This document shows positions 25,713 to 34,009 of a stretch of 44,498 nucleotides of DNA, piece by piece. The stretch lies in contig MPMO01000042.1 of assembly GCA_002238555.1 (NCBI GenBank), positions 1 through 44,498 on the forward strand, in the 5' to 3' direction. Both the position numbers and the translations under genes were made by a program. Source of the DNA: Caldilineaceae bacterium bin34. Lineage in GTDB: Bacteria > Chloroflexota > Anaerolineae > Caldilineales > Caldilineaceae. The notes beneath the pieces are model-generated. The model saw only the letters and a list, made by a program, of their open reading frames with translations, was not told the DNA's origin and searched no databases. Position 1 is the first letter of the stretch. The number at the start of each line of letters is the position of its first letter.

Positions 25713-25990
25713 GCGATGTAATGCGGGATCTCGAACAAGTCATCCAACGGCGACAGATCGAGAAGCCCGAGGGCTCCTACACAACATCCCTGTTCAAGGA
25801 CGGCCTGGAGCGAATTGCCCAGAAGGTCGGGGAAGAGGGTGTGGAGGTCGTGATCGCAGGGTTGATGCAGGATGATCTTCGTTTGACCAGCGAGATGGCG
25901 GATCTGCTGTATCACTGTCTTGTACTGTTGGTCGACAGGGGGTTGTCCTGGGCCGACGTGGAAGCGGAACTGGCAAACCGAGCCCGGTGA
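25709..25990 (+). CDS. hisE: Phosphoribosyl-ATP pyrophosphatase
   Basis: HisE hydrolyses PR-ATP to PR-AMP in the second step of the pathway. The 93-residue all-helical MazG-like protein contains GSYTTSLFKDGLERIAQKVGEEGVEVVIAG, the family core with the metal-binding glutamates, and SEMADLLYHCLVLL. It overlaps hisI by four bases, so the two activities often fused elsewhere are coupled here by translation. It is the last gene of the operon; a weak stem near 26000 has no T-run. Confidence 0.94.
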   Translation: MSDVMRDLEQVIQRRQIEKPEGSYTTSLFKDGLERIAQKVGEEGVEVVIAGLMQDDLRLTSEMADLLYHCLVLLVDRGLSWADVEAELANRAR

Positions 25991-26127
25991 GGTAGTGCAA
26001 GTCCTTGCTCGTGCAGGACGTCCGTGACGTTCGGTGTGTAGCAGGTCCCGGCTGTCTGACGAAGGGGCGTGCCTGCGGATTGGCAGTAGCTGTGGACTGA
26101 AATGGAGTCCGAAAGTTCACTTTGCAT

Positions 26128-26154
26128 TTGACAGGAAGGTGCAAAAGGTATAGT
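26128..26154 (+). promoter_or_regulatory. Candidate sigma-70-type promoter before the first hairpin-NYN module
   Basis: TTGACA at 26128-26133 and TATAGT at 26149-26154 are separated by 15 bases, a little short. Transcription would begin near 26160, only about ten bases before the hairpin at 26172. The transcript leader would then consist almost wholly of that hairpin. Confidence 0.45.
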
Positions 26155-26171
26155 ACCTGTCCAAGTTACCC

Positions 26172-26222
26172 CCCGTCCGCTGGATCGTGGCTTTGGCCAT
26201 GTCCCTGGGCGGGTGTTTTTTT
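26172..26222 (+). terminator. Two-part hairpin with U-tract directly before an NYN ORF (copy 1)
   Basis: The outer stem CCCGTCC (26172-26178) pairs with GGGCGGG (26207-26213) through one G-U pair. Nested inside, GGAT-C-GTGG pairs with CCAT-GTCC using wobble pairs. TG and seven Ts follow at once, and the NYN start ATG is at 26223. It has all the parts of an intrinsic terminator. The GGGCGGG arm is also the only Shine-Dalgarno-like sequence ahead of the ATG. Copy 2 at 29371 has the same fold with compensatory changes. Confidence 0.65.
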
Positions 26223-26606
26223 ATGCGCACAATCGTATTCATCGACGGCCAGAATCTTTTCCATCTGGCCCGGAACGCTTGGGACTCTGGTTCATCATGT
26301 CCGTATGCTTGGCCAAGCTGCGACGTAGAGGCCCTGGCATGGATCCTGGCAACTCGGATACCTGGGCCGCACTCTTGTAGAGGCTCGTTTCTACACGGGA
26401 GTTCCGGACCCGACCGATGGTCCCAGGCAGGCCTTCTGACAAGGTTTCTGGTCGGACAAGCAGCGAGGGATTTACGTCTACCCGGGTAGAGTGAGTGTTG
26501 GAAGGCAGGAGAAGGGCGTGGATGTCACCTGGCTTGAGTCTGGTACGAGCCACTTACTACGCCCAGTGGTATGAAGCCGCCATCATCCCGATCCGCTGGG
26601 TGTGAT
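26223..26606 (+). pseudogene. Decayed NYN-domain (LabA/PIN-like) RNase gene
   Basis: The ATG right after the hairpin opens MRTIVFIDGQNLFHLARNAW, the classic first strand of a NYN domain with the metal-binding aspartate. DVEALAWILATRIPG follows. The reading frame then shifts near 26365 to RTLVEARFYTGVPDPTDG, meets a TGA at 26427-26429, resumes with FWSDK and GIYVYPGRV and EKGVDV, and shifts again near 26525 to SLVRATYYAQWYEAAII before a stop at about 26604. At least two frameshifts and one stop make this a pseudogene. The C-terminal third, including later acidic residues, is missing. NYN proteins are Mg-dependent nucleases acting on RNA in most studied cases. Confidence 0.75.
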
Positions 26607-26671
26607 CTCCCAGCAATGATAGGACCGACACTGGAAGTCGAGACAAGGGATCAATCTGCCAGCGCGCCCCG

Positions 26672-26681
26672 GGTAGAATGG
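26672..26681 (+). repeat. Left target-site duplication of the IS4-type element
   Basis: GGTAGAATGG occurs here immediately outside the left inverted repeat and again at 27971-27980 outside the right one. Ten bases is within the range for IS4-family insertions. The duplicated sequence contains TAGAAT, a good -10 hexamer. Confidence 0.85.
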
Positions 26682-27970
26682 CTGATAGGGGTAGGTAAAG
26701 CCAGTCCGGGGTGAAAAAACGATCAAGGAAGCAGAAAAAGCATGGCGGGGTACCCTGTATCAACGACGAAACCGATACCGGGAGCCGACCATGCTTCTTC
26801 CGTCCGCATTCTATCCCCATGCGGAGTGCATCGCCAAGCACCTGCCGCATCTGCGTCCCAGCCAAGTCCGGGGCCTGGCCCTGTGGGTCGGCGCCACTAT
26901 CCTGGCCCGCAGCAGCTGCCAGAACGCCGTGCTGGGGGCTCTGCTGACCCTGGGGCCGGGCTGGCACACGACGCGCCAGTACCTGCAGGAGTGGCTCCGA
27001 GACGGGGCCGACCGGGCCGCGCCCTGCCGGGTACAGCTGGACGTGTAGGCCTGTTTCGCCCCGCTCCTGCGCTGGGTCCTGGCCTGGTGGCAGGGCCCGG
27101 AGCTGACCCTGGCCATCGACCCGACGGCCAAGGGCGAGGCGCTGGTGGCCCTGGTCGTCAGCGTGGTCTACCGCGGCCTGGCCATCCCCGTGGCCTGGCG
27201 CATCAAGACCGGGGGCCGGCCCGGTCCCTGGACGCCGGACCTCTGCGACCTGCTGGACCACCTGGGACCGGTCGTGCCCCCGCACATGACCGTGCGCGTG
27301 CTCTGTGACCGGGGCCTGCAGAGCCCCGACCTGTGGAAGGCCATCCGCCGCCAGGGCTGGCACCCCTACATGCGCTACGACCGCCACATGACCTTCCAGG
27401 CGACCACCGGAGCGCTGGCCGGCCTGGTGCTTCGTGGCCCGCGAGGGCCAGTACACCGTGACGGCCGGGAAGGCCTTCCGGGAACGGAAGCGGCGCTGCA
27501 CCCTGATCGTGCTCTGGGTCCCCGGCCAGGACCACCCCTGGGTCGTGCTCACGGACGAGCTCCCCGACGACGTGGGCCTTGGCGCCTACGGCATGCGCGT
27601 GTGGATCGAACAGGGCTTCCGCACGCTCAAGCGCATGGGCTGACAGTGGCACCGCACCCGCCGCCTGGATCCCGTCCGCGTGGACCGGCACTGGCTGGTC
27701 CTGGCCGTGGCCACCCTCTGGGTCCTGGCCTACGGCACGCGCGTGGAGGAGGCACGCCTGCGCGGCCGGCAACCGGCCCCTGAGCCTGTTTCAGCTGGAC
27801 TGGTGCCAGGCCCAGCGGCTGCTGCACCGCGGCTACGCCTGGGCCCGGGGCTGGCTGCAGCCCCTGCCGGGACCGGACCCGCCCGACGGGATGCAGCCAG
27901 TGGACCCGCCCACCGGGTAGCTTCTTTTTGGCACAAAGATGCGGATTGGGGCTTTACCTACCCTTGTCAG
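26682..27970 (+). mobile_element. Decayed IS4-family insertion sequence with intact ends
   Basis: The left end CTGATAGGGGTAGGTAAAGC and the reverse complement of the right end CTGACAAGGGTAGGTAAAGC agree at all but two of the first 21 positions. A 10-bp direct repeat brackets the 1289-bp element. The single transposase gene inside has IS4-type DDE and YREK features but is broken by stops and frameshifts. The element is markedly more GC-rich than its neighbours. It sits just upstream of the Uma2 gene at 28018, with the target duplication covering a -10-like box, so it probably altered that promoter. Confidence 0.88.
26791..27920 (+). pseudogene. IS4-family transposase, inactivated
   Basis: The N-terminus begins MLLPSAFYPHAECIAKHLP. 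The first catalytic Asp is in LTLAIDPTAKGEAL, the second in VRVLCDRGLQSPDL, and the Glu lies in the YREK signature YGMRVWIEQGFRTLK, spaced Y-2-R-3-E-6-K exactly as in the IS4 family. Damage: an in-frame TAG at 27046, a frameshift near 27425 (before CFVAREGQYTV), a TGA at 27641 where Trp is expected, and a further shift near 27770 before SLFQLDWCQAQRLLHRGYAWARGW. A full-length product would be about 375 residues. Mobility would need a transposase in trans; the ends look usable. Confidence 0.87.
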
Positions 27971-27980
27971 GGTAGAATGG
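27971..27980 (+). repeat. Right target-site duplication of the IS4-type element
   Basis: GGTAGAATGG repeats the bases at 26672-26681. It lies 37 bases before the Uma2 start codon and contains TAGAAT, so it may still serve as the -10 box of that gene, with upstream sequence now provided by the IS right end. Confidence 0.85.
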
Positions 27981-28017
27981 GGGAGTCGTGCGGAGTGGCC
28001 GGGAACGGGAGACGAAG

Positions 28018-29223
28018 ATGGCTGCGGTTGAAGTGCGGACACCGGAACGGACATTGGTTCAGGCGGATGCCAACGGGCGCGTGCGGGAACGGTACATCGA
28101 TGCGACCATGACGCGCATAGCGCGGGAGGCGCGGATTGCCTGGCGGCTGGACCACTTGGCGGCGTGGCAGCACGACCTGGAGGGCCTGGCCCACTTCGAC
28201 CCGGACTATCCGTACGATGTCGCCCACGAGTACGACCACGACTGGACCACCGACCCCGACTACGGCGCCGAAGGTGTGCATTTCAGCGAATTCGAAGAGG
28301 ACGGCGTGCTGATCGACGGCGACTCCAGACCCAACAGGCTCCAGGAGCGCATGCTCGATACGGCCCGCGACCGGATTGGCCACCGTGCGTTGACCGAGGC
28401 GTACTACGTCTTCGTACCGCAACTGGTCGAGCACCTGGGGCTGTCCACCCGGCAGGACAGCCCGGTGGACCGGGTCAGGCCGGATCTGTTGGTGATGCCA
28501 ACCGAAGCGGATCTCCAGGAGGCGTACAAACGGGAACCGGGGCGTACCGCCCAGTTGGACGATAAGGTTCCAGAGCTGGTGCTTGAGGTCCTGTCGAAGT
28601 CCACGGCAACGCGGGACCTGGTCGTCGACAAGCGGCGGCTATACGGTGCCTTGGGGGTGGTCGAATACCTGGTTTACGACTTGGGCGGCAAGCGTTGGGC
28701 GGATTCGCCGCGGGAACTGCTGATGTGGCGGCTGGAGGACGGGGTGTACCGACAGGCGGATCCCGATCCCGGACTGTCCGAACCGGATGCGCACGCCTAC
28801 CTGAGCGAGGTGTTTCGCACGCACATCCGCTTCCTGCCGGACGCTCGAGAGGAAGCCGAGGAGTTTCGCCACCTGCCGACAGAACACCGGCCGCCACCAC
28901 ACTTCCAATGGTACGACCCGGAAGAGAGCCGCTGGCGCGACCGGGAGAGCGACGAACGGGATCACATTGCACAGGAAACCCGTCAGGCGGAACGGACTGA
29001 CCAGGCCGTTGCAACGGTGCGTGAGTTCCTGGACGCGACATTGTCGCCGGCAGTCTTGGATCTCATCGAAACCGCCTGGCGGCGGGCCGGCCCGCCGCCA
29101 AACCACCTCCGGCAAATCAAGGCTGTGCTGCATATGCCTTCCGAGTGGCGTTCCCTGTTGCTGCCGGACGAACCGGACGACACAGGTGTCTCCGACCACA
29201 CCCCTGTCACGGGGCCGAAATAG
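28018..29223 (+). CDS. Uma2 family PD-(D/E)XK endonuclease-like protein
   Basis: Uma2 proteins carry a restriction-endonuclease-like core and are expanded in cyanobacteria and Chloroflexota; their role is not settled. In this 401-residue protein the core lies at about residues 120-235: VRPDLLVMP, then PELVLEVLSKSTATRDLVVDKRRLYGALGVVEYLVYD, giving the D, ExL and K positions. Before it is a conserved 120-residue extension rich in Asp and aromatic residues (FDPDYPYDVAHEYDHDWTTDPD). After it is a charged C-terminal region. The paralogue at 44084 shares the extension. The ATG at 28018 follows GGAGACGAAG, a good ribosome binding site. The IS4-type element ends 47 bases upstream. Confidence 0.82.
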   Translation: MAAVEVRTPERTLVQADANGRVRERYIDATMTRIAREARIAWRLDHLAAWQHDLEGLAHFDPDYPYDVAHEYDHDWTTDPDYGAEGVHFSEFEEDGVLIDGDSRPNRLQERMLDTARDRIGHRALTEAYYVFVPQLVEHLGLSTRQDSPVDRVRPDLLVMPTEADLQEAYKREPGRTAQLDDKVPELVLEVLSKSTATRDLVVDKRRLYGALGVVEYLVYDLGGKRWADSPRELLMWRLEDGVYRQADPDPGLSEPDAHAYLSEVFRTHIRFLPDAREEAEEFRHLPTEHRPPPHFQWYDPEESRWRDRESDERDHIAQETRQAERTDQAVATVREFLDATLSPAVLDLIETAWRRAGPPPNHLRQIKAVLHMPSEWRSLLLPDEPDDTGVSDHTPVTGPK

Positions 29224-29370
29224 GGCTCCACCGTCAATCTTGGGATGCGTGCAGGCGAGGGGATGTCAGTGCCCCTGCGAACCGGATTCAACTAAACGGA
29301 AACAGTGTCCATAATCGTTGGGGATTTAACAGGGAGACGCTCCCGAGGTTGAGTTGAGTTTGAGTTCCTC

Positions 29371-29421
29371 CCCGTCCGCTGGATCGTGGCCTCGACCACA
29401 TCCCCGGGCGGGTGTTTTTTT
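29371..29421 (+). terminator. Two-part hairpin with U-tract before an NYN remnant (copy 2)
   Basis: CCCGTCC (29371-29377) pairs with GGGCGGG (29406-29412). Inside, GGAT-C-GTGG pairs perfectly with CCAC-ATCC around a CCTCGA loop. TG and seven Ts follow. Relative to copy 1 the 3' inner arm has changed in ways that keep every pair (CCAT/GTCC there, CCAC/ATCC here), which supports a conserved RNA structure. It could also terminate the Uma2 transcript ending at 29223. Confidence 0.65.
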
Positions 29422-29560
29422 GAGCATTATTGTGCTCATCGACGGCCGGGGGCTCCATAACTTGGCGTATTCCGTTGATTGCCAACCATTCGGTTGCGCA
29501 CGATGGGACTCGATGTCCCGCAAAGTGATGCCTGGAACGCAGCCGTGTTCGGACCTTTGA
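29420..29560 (+). pseudogene. Truncated NYN-domain remnant (copy 2)
   Basis: A TTG overlapping the last Ts of the hairpin U-tract opens SIIVLIDGRGLHNLAYSVD, matching the first strand of copy 1 (TIVFIDGQNLFHLARN). After about 20 residues the resemblance ends, and the frame stops at 29558 with no further NYN motifs. The remainder of the gene appears deleted, abutting the 3' end of hyuA. Only the leader and the first strand survive. Confidence 0.55.
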
Positions 29561-29596
29561 AGGGCAGGCAACACAATGGAGTGCTCCGGGCTTCTT

Positions 29597-31615
29597 TCAG
29601 CCGATCGCGATGTGCAGTTCCCCGTGGGAACCCACGGTCAGAACGTCGCTCTCATGCAGCACGGTCGTGCAGGTGGGTTCCTCAACGATGGCCGGGCCTG
29701 GCAGTGACATTCCCTTGGGCAAAGTGGCGCGCTCGTAGATTGCATAGGCGACCTGTGATCCCGCAACGGCGCGCGATCCCTTGGGTCGGGTTGCTTGAGG
29801 TGTCGTGGCCTCCTGCATCTCAGGAATGTCGGGCCTGGGAAGCAGGCCGATCGCGCGCAGGCGCAGGGTCACGATTTCGACCGGATCCTCCATGCTGTGA
29901 CCATAGTGTCTGTGGTGTACCGCATTGAAGCGGGCGACCAATTCCGGCACGTCGTCCGGGGTCAACGGGTTCGCGGGCAGGGGAATCGTCACCGCGTGTT
30001 CCTGTCCCGTGTAGCGCATTTCGGCAAACGGTTCGAGGCGACGGTCCCGCGGATCGATGCCGTCGGTGTCCAATGCGGCACGGGCTTCCTGTGCCAGCAA
30101 CTCGCGTATGCGGTTTACGGCATCCAATTGAAGGGAATCGATCCCGGAGACGAAGGTTTGGGCAAAGTCGTGTACCACGTCAACCATCAGCATGCCGAAT
30201 GCCGAGAAATTGGCCGCGCCCGGCGGTACCACGACTGTGGGCAAACCCAATTCCCGCGCCACGTTGCAGGCCAGCAGCGGCCCGCCGCCGCCAAAGGCGA
30301 AGAGTGAGAAGTCGTGCGGGTGGTGTCCCTGCTCCACCGAGATTTCCCTTACCGCACCGGCGATCTTGACCGTGCTGATGCGAAGGACTCCGTTCGCGAC
30401 ATCCAGGGGTTGCATGCCGGTTTGCTTGGCCAGTTGGGAAAGCAACGCGTGGGTCCGGGTTTCCTGCAGTGCCATTTCACCACCAAGGAAGTTGCCCGCG
30501 TCGAGGTAGCCCACCGCCAGGGCGGCGTCGGTTACCGTGATTTCGCGGCCACCCTTGCCGTAACAGACCGGTCCGGGTACGGATCCGGCACTTTGAGGGC
30601 CCACCTGCAGATGTCCTCCCGCATCCACCCAGGCAATGCTGCCGCCGCCGGCGCCAATGGTGTGGATGTCGATGGCGGGTTTGGAAATGGGCAGGCCCTC
30701 AAAGATCTGGTCATGGTTGTATCGGGGCTGTCCATCCGCGATGAGCGAAGTGTCGAGGCTGGTGCCGCCCATATCGAGGGTGATCAGATTCGGAACCCCG
30801 ATGACCCCGCCGAAGGCGGCCGCGCCGATGACTCCCGCCGCCGGTCCCGAGAGGATCAGCTGCACCGGCTCCGCCTGGGCCGAGGCCACCGTCATCACAC
30901 CGCCGCCGGAGCGGGTCAGCAGGAACTGGCCGGACGAACCTGCTTCCACCAGTGTCCGGTCCAGCTGTCCCAGATAGGCGCGCGTGATCGGCTGGATATA
31001 GGCGTTCACCACTGCCGTGCTCGTCCGTTCGTACTCTCGGTACTCCCGGCAGAGATGGCTGGAGAGGGTCACCGGCAGGTCGGGACAGACCTGTGCCAGG
31101 GCTTCCTGCATGGCAAGTTCATGGATCTGGTTGGCGTAGCTGTGCAGAAAGCAGATCGCCACCGCCTCCGCACCCGAGTTCCCAATGCGGGATGCGACTT
31201 GGAGAGCGTCGTCCCGGTTGAAGGGGGTGAGGATTTCGCCCTGGAAATTCAGTCGCTCCTCGACCTCGAAAACCCTATGCCGCGGCACGAGGGCCGGGGG
31301 TTTGCGGTACTTGAAGTCGTACATCGGATCGCGGTCGGTCCGTCCCAGTTCGTACACGTCGCGAAACCCGCGTGTGGTAACGATTGCAACGTTGGCTCCG
31401 GTGCGCGTCAGAAGCGCGTTGATGCCGAGGGTTGTGCCGTGTATGAAGTAGGCGATGTCTTGCGGCTCAACCACTGCCTTGTCCAACCCGGCCAGAACGC
31501 CCGAGGCGGGATCCGACGGTACGGTCTCCACCTTTTCGAACCGATAGGCGCCGGTCGCTTCATCCAGGATGCTGACATCCGTGAAGGTACCGCCCACGTC
31601 AACTGCTACATGCAC
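29597..31615 (-). CDS. hyuA: Hydantoinase A / 5-oxoprolinase A-type ATP-dependent amidohydrolase subunit
   Basis: The 672-residue protein belongs to the HyuA/OplA family: with a HyuB partner it forms ATP-dependent enzymes that open hydantoins, oxoproline or related cyclic amides, or carboxylate acetone-type substrates. The actin-like ATPase phosphate loop VAVDVGGTFTDVS is at the N-terminus. FIHGTTLGINALLTRTGA and RGFRDVYELGR follow, then the second phosphate motif TLDMGGTSLDTSLI near residue 285, IGAGGGSIAWVD and FGGGGPLLA. A GGGGGG run 5 bases before the GTG at 31615 is a strong ribosome binding site, so this start is preferred to the ATG at 31636. hyuB lies 190 bases upstream on the same strand. 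Substrate is not predictable. Confidence 0.92.
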   Translation of the reverse strand: MHVAVDVGGTFTDVSILDEATGAYRFEKVETVPSDPASGVLAGLDKAVVEPQDIAYFIHGTTLGINALLTRTGANVAIVTTRGFRDVYELGRTDRDPMYDFKYRKPPALVPRHRVFEVEERLNFQGEILTPFNRDDALQVASRIGNSGAEAVAICFLHSYANQIHELAMQEALAQVCPDLPVTLSSHLCREYREYERTSTAVVNAYIQPITRAYLGQLDRTLVEAGSSGQFLLTRSGGGVMTVASAQAEPVQLILSGPAAGVIGAAAFGGVIGVPNLITLDMGGTSLDTSLIADGQPRYNHDQIFEGLPISKPAIDIHTIGAGGGSIAWVDAGGHLQVGPQSAGSVPGPVCYGKGGREITVTDAALAVGYLDAGNFLGGEMALQETRTHALLSQLAKQTGMQPLDVANGVLRISTVKIAGAVREISVEQGHHPHDFSLFAFGGGGPLLACNVARELGLPTVVVPPGAANFSAFGMLMVDVVHDFAQTFVSGIDSLQLDAVNRIRELLAQEARAALDTDGIDPRDRRLEPFAEMRYTGQEHAVTIPLPANPLTPDDVPELVARFNAVHHRHYGHSMEDPVEIVTLRLRAIGLLPRPDIPEMQEATTPQATRPKGSRAVAGSQVAYAIYERATLPKGMSLPGPAIVEEPTCTTVLHESDVLTVGSHGELHIAIG

Positions 31616-31805
31616 AATATCCCCCCTGCAACCCAACCTGTCTTGATGTGTCGGCGTTCAGCTTGGATGGCCCCTCGCAGGACCGGTTGGTGGCGACGCG
31701 GTTCCCTTGTTCCAATGCCGGGAGCGGGACTACGGGAACCCTTTTGCCTGCCACAATTGCTGGAACGTATCCGGACAACCTTGGCCCTACAACGTTCACA
31801 AGGTC

Positions 31806-33542
31806 CTACAGCGTACCGTTTCCGCCGTCAATTTCCCGCAATGCCTTCGTGGCTGCCTCGTCGACCTCCATGCGCTCCAGATCGATGGCAACCCGGTACT
31901 CGGATCGGGCGGCTTCGGGCGAGACGTATTCCATCCGAACGTCTTCCAGGACGGCTGCCGGATCGCGCAGGACAGGATCCCCCCAACCTCCGCCACCGCC
32001 GGAACAGTTGACCAGCACTTCGCCGGGCTGCATGTGCTCGTAAACGGCGCCGGTGACCTTCTCCCGGTCCGTACCGGGCCGAACGATCACCTCTCCCTGA
32101 ACGCCGTCGCCGCCACCGGCCATGCCCCACGGACGGGTGCGGGTCTTCTTGACCAAGGTAAGGCAGGCCGCGTCCGCCAGGAAGCGGTAACTGCGCAGAA
32201 CTCCGAGACCGCCGCGGTGCCGGCCCGTACCTCCCGAGTCCTGACGTATGGCGTAGGCCTCGATCAACCACGGCGCCTTGGTTTCCAGTACCTCGATGGG
32301 ATTGTTCCGGCATCCGGGTTCCGACAGGTGCATGATTCCGGTCTCGCCGTCGCCGCCGGCGTGTGCCCCGAACCCAACCCCTTCGTTGGTTGCCTCCAGC
32401 CAGTACTGGCCGGTGTCCGGATGGATGCCGACTCCCATCACGTCGAACACGTCGCCGCCCGAACAGGCCGGAATCAGGTCGGGCATGCCTTGTGCCAGAG
32501 CCTTGGTGATCACTTCGGGTGCCAACAGGGAGGTCCAGAGGGTAAAGGTGGGAGCCGGAGGTTGTGCATGCATGACGCAACCTTCCGGAGCAATGACCTT
32601 CAAGGACCGGAAGTTGCCGGCGTTGGCGGGGCTGTCGGGAGTTGTGATGGCCTTGAACACCAAGGCACTGATCCCCATGGTGGAGCCGATGGGCAGGTTG
32701 ATGGGGCCCTTGACGGCGGAATCGGAGCCGGACCAGTCCACGATCATCTCCTTGTCCGACACGGTCACCGTGGCTTGCATCTTCACCAGCCGGTCCGTGT
32801 CGATGCCGTCGTCGTCCAGAAAGTCATGGGCCGTCCAGGTACCCTTCGGCAGTTTTGCCAGACCCGCCTGGGCCAGCCGCTCGCCATGATCGAGGATTTC
32901 GGTTACGGCCTCCCGGTACGTGTCAATGCCGAAACGCGCCACCAGTTCCTGCACCCGTCGCTCGCCTGTGCGACAGGAGGAGATTTGGGCGTGCATGTCT
33001 CCGATGACCCGATCGGGCATGCGCGTGTTGAAGCGGATGAGGTTTAGGACCTGGCGGTTCAGGACGCCCCGTTCGTAGATTTTGCTGCAGGGAAGGATCA
33101 GGCCTTCCTGATGGACATCGGTCGTGTCCAGGCAGTACCCCGGATCCTTCTGGGCCAGATCCAGCCAGTGCTGCTTCACGGCGGTGAAGCCCACCAATTC
33201 CTCCTCGTGGAAGATGGGTGATACCGCCAACACGTCCAGGATGTGGGCCGAACTCCAGTAGGGGTAGTTGAGGAGGATCAGGTCTCCCGGATGGATGTTG
33301 TCTTCGCCCAGGAACTCCACCACCTTGCGCAGACCGTAGTCGTTGCCCCGGGTGAAGACCGCCAGGCCGGGGGCTTCGGCCAGCAGGTTGCACTGGTCGT
33401 CGTAGATGCCGAGGCCGAAGTCGTGGATCTCGTAGATGATGGTGTTGTAGGAGGTTCGAATCAGGTTGCGCTGCATCTCGCGCGCGGCCGATAGCAAATA
33501 GTTGTGAATGACCTCCACCAGAATGGGATCCGTGTGGGTCAT
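31806..33542 (-). CDS. hyuB: Hydantoinase B / 5-oxoprolinase B-type subunit
   Basis: This is the partner of hyuA. The 578-residue protein starts MTHTDPILVEVIHNYLLSAAREMQRNLIRTSYN, the signature HyuB N-terminus. Family motifs follow: GDLILLNYPYWSSAHILDV, SGSDSAVKGPINLP, and the C-terminal glycine-rich GGTGRHRGGLGVLRSY and CSGGGGGWGDPVLRD. GGAGAC eight bases before the ATG is a good ribosome binding site; the in-frame ATG at 33590 lacks one. A candidate promoter is at 33595-33622. The gene is intact despite lying between decayed mobile sequences. The 190-base gap to hyuA contains no gene. Confidence 0.92.
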   Translation of the reverse strand: MTHTDPILVEVIHNYLLSAAREMQRNLIRTSYNTIIYEIHDFGLGIYDDQCNLLAEAPGLAVFTRGNDYGLRKVVEFLGEDNIHPGDLILLNYPYWSSAHILDVLAVSPIFHEEELVGFTAVKQHWLDLAQKDPGYCLDTTDVHQEGLILPCSKIYERGVLNRQVLNLIRFNTRMPDRVIGDMHAQISSCRTGERRVQELVARFGIDTYREAVTEILDHGERLAQAGLAKLPKGTWTAHDFLDDDGIDTDRLVKMQATVTVSDKEMIVDWSGSDSAVKGPINLPIGSTMGISALVFKAITTPDSPANAGNFRSLKVIAPEGCVMHAQPPAPTFTLWTSLLAPEVITKALAQGMPDLIPACSGGDVFDVMGVGIHPDTGQYWLEATNEGVGFGAHAGGDGETGIMHLSEPGCRNNPIEVLETKAPWLIEAYAIRQDSGGTGRHRGGLGVLRSYRFLADAACLTLVKKTRTRPWGMAGGGDGVQGEVIVRPGTDREKVTGAVYEHMQPGEVLVNCSGGGGGWGDPVLRDPAAVLEDVRMEYVSPEAARSEYRVAIDLERMEVDEAATKALREIDGGNGTL

Positions 33543-33594
33543 GGCCAGGTCTCCAAGAAGTTTGTATTGGGGTTTGCCCCGGAGAGTCATCGGA

Positions 33595-33622
33595 ATTCTA
33601 CGGAGGATGGCGACTTTGTCGA
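33595..33622 (-). promoter_or_regulatory. Candidate promoter for hyuB-hyuA
   Basis: On the minus strand TCGACA (33622-33617) and TAGAAT (33600-33595) are separated by 16 bases; each differs from the sigma-70 consensus at one position. The -10 box lies 53 bases upstream of the hyuB ATG. Confidence 0.42.
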
Positions 33623-34009
33623 AATGGGTCGGACTGGTATAGACGGCTGTGTTACCTCGGATACAGATGTGTGCCGTATGTGCTGGCTACTTCCCGATTC
33701 ACTCCGTCAGCCAAGGTGTGGTGCATCGGCCGCGGGAGAGGCCAAGCGGTCATCGGACCCGTGTGTTGGAGCCAACCGCGCCGTTGTCGCAGCGATGGTT
33801 ATCGTTGCGTGATCTGCATTGGATCGTGGGCGTTACCAATCAGTGTGCCTTTGGCTACAGGAACTGTTTCTGGACGTGAACTCCTCGCCGGAAACCTCTT
33901 CTACCACTATCGGAAGGGACGATCCTGTGGCAAGGTGCGGCCAAATTCGACTGGTGCTGGCATGTACACAACTGTCTACCGGTACCGACGAGCCGTCCAA
34001 GTCCTGCCT
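33623..34009. other. Intergenic region with no supported gene
   Basis: This region lies between the hyuB promoter and the transposase remnant. Open frames are short and compositionally random. A TTGGATCGTGGGC string near 33820 faintly recalls the hairpin-NYN leader but lacks the stems and T-run. Nothing functional is identified. Confidence 0.4.

Noticed and set aside
25991..26030. Stem GTCCT...AGGAC after hisE as a terminator.
   Set aside because: Short stem, large loop and no T-run.
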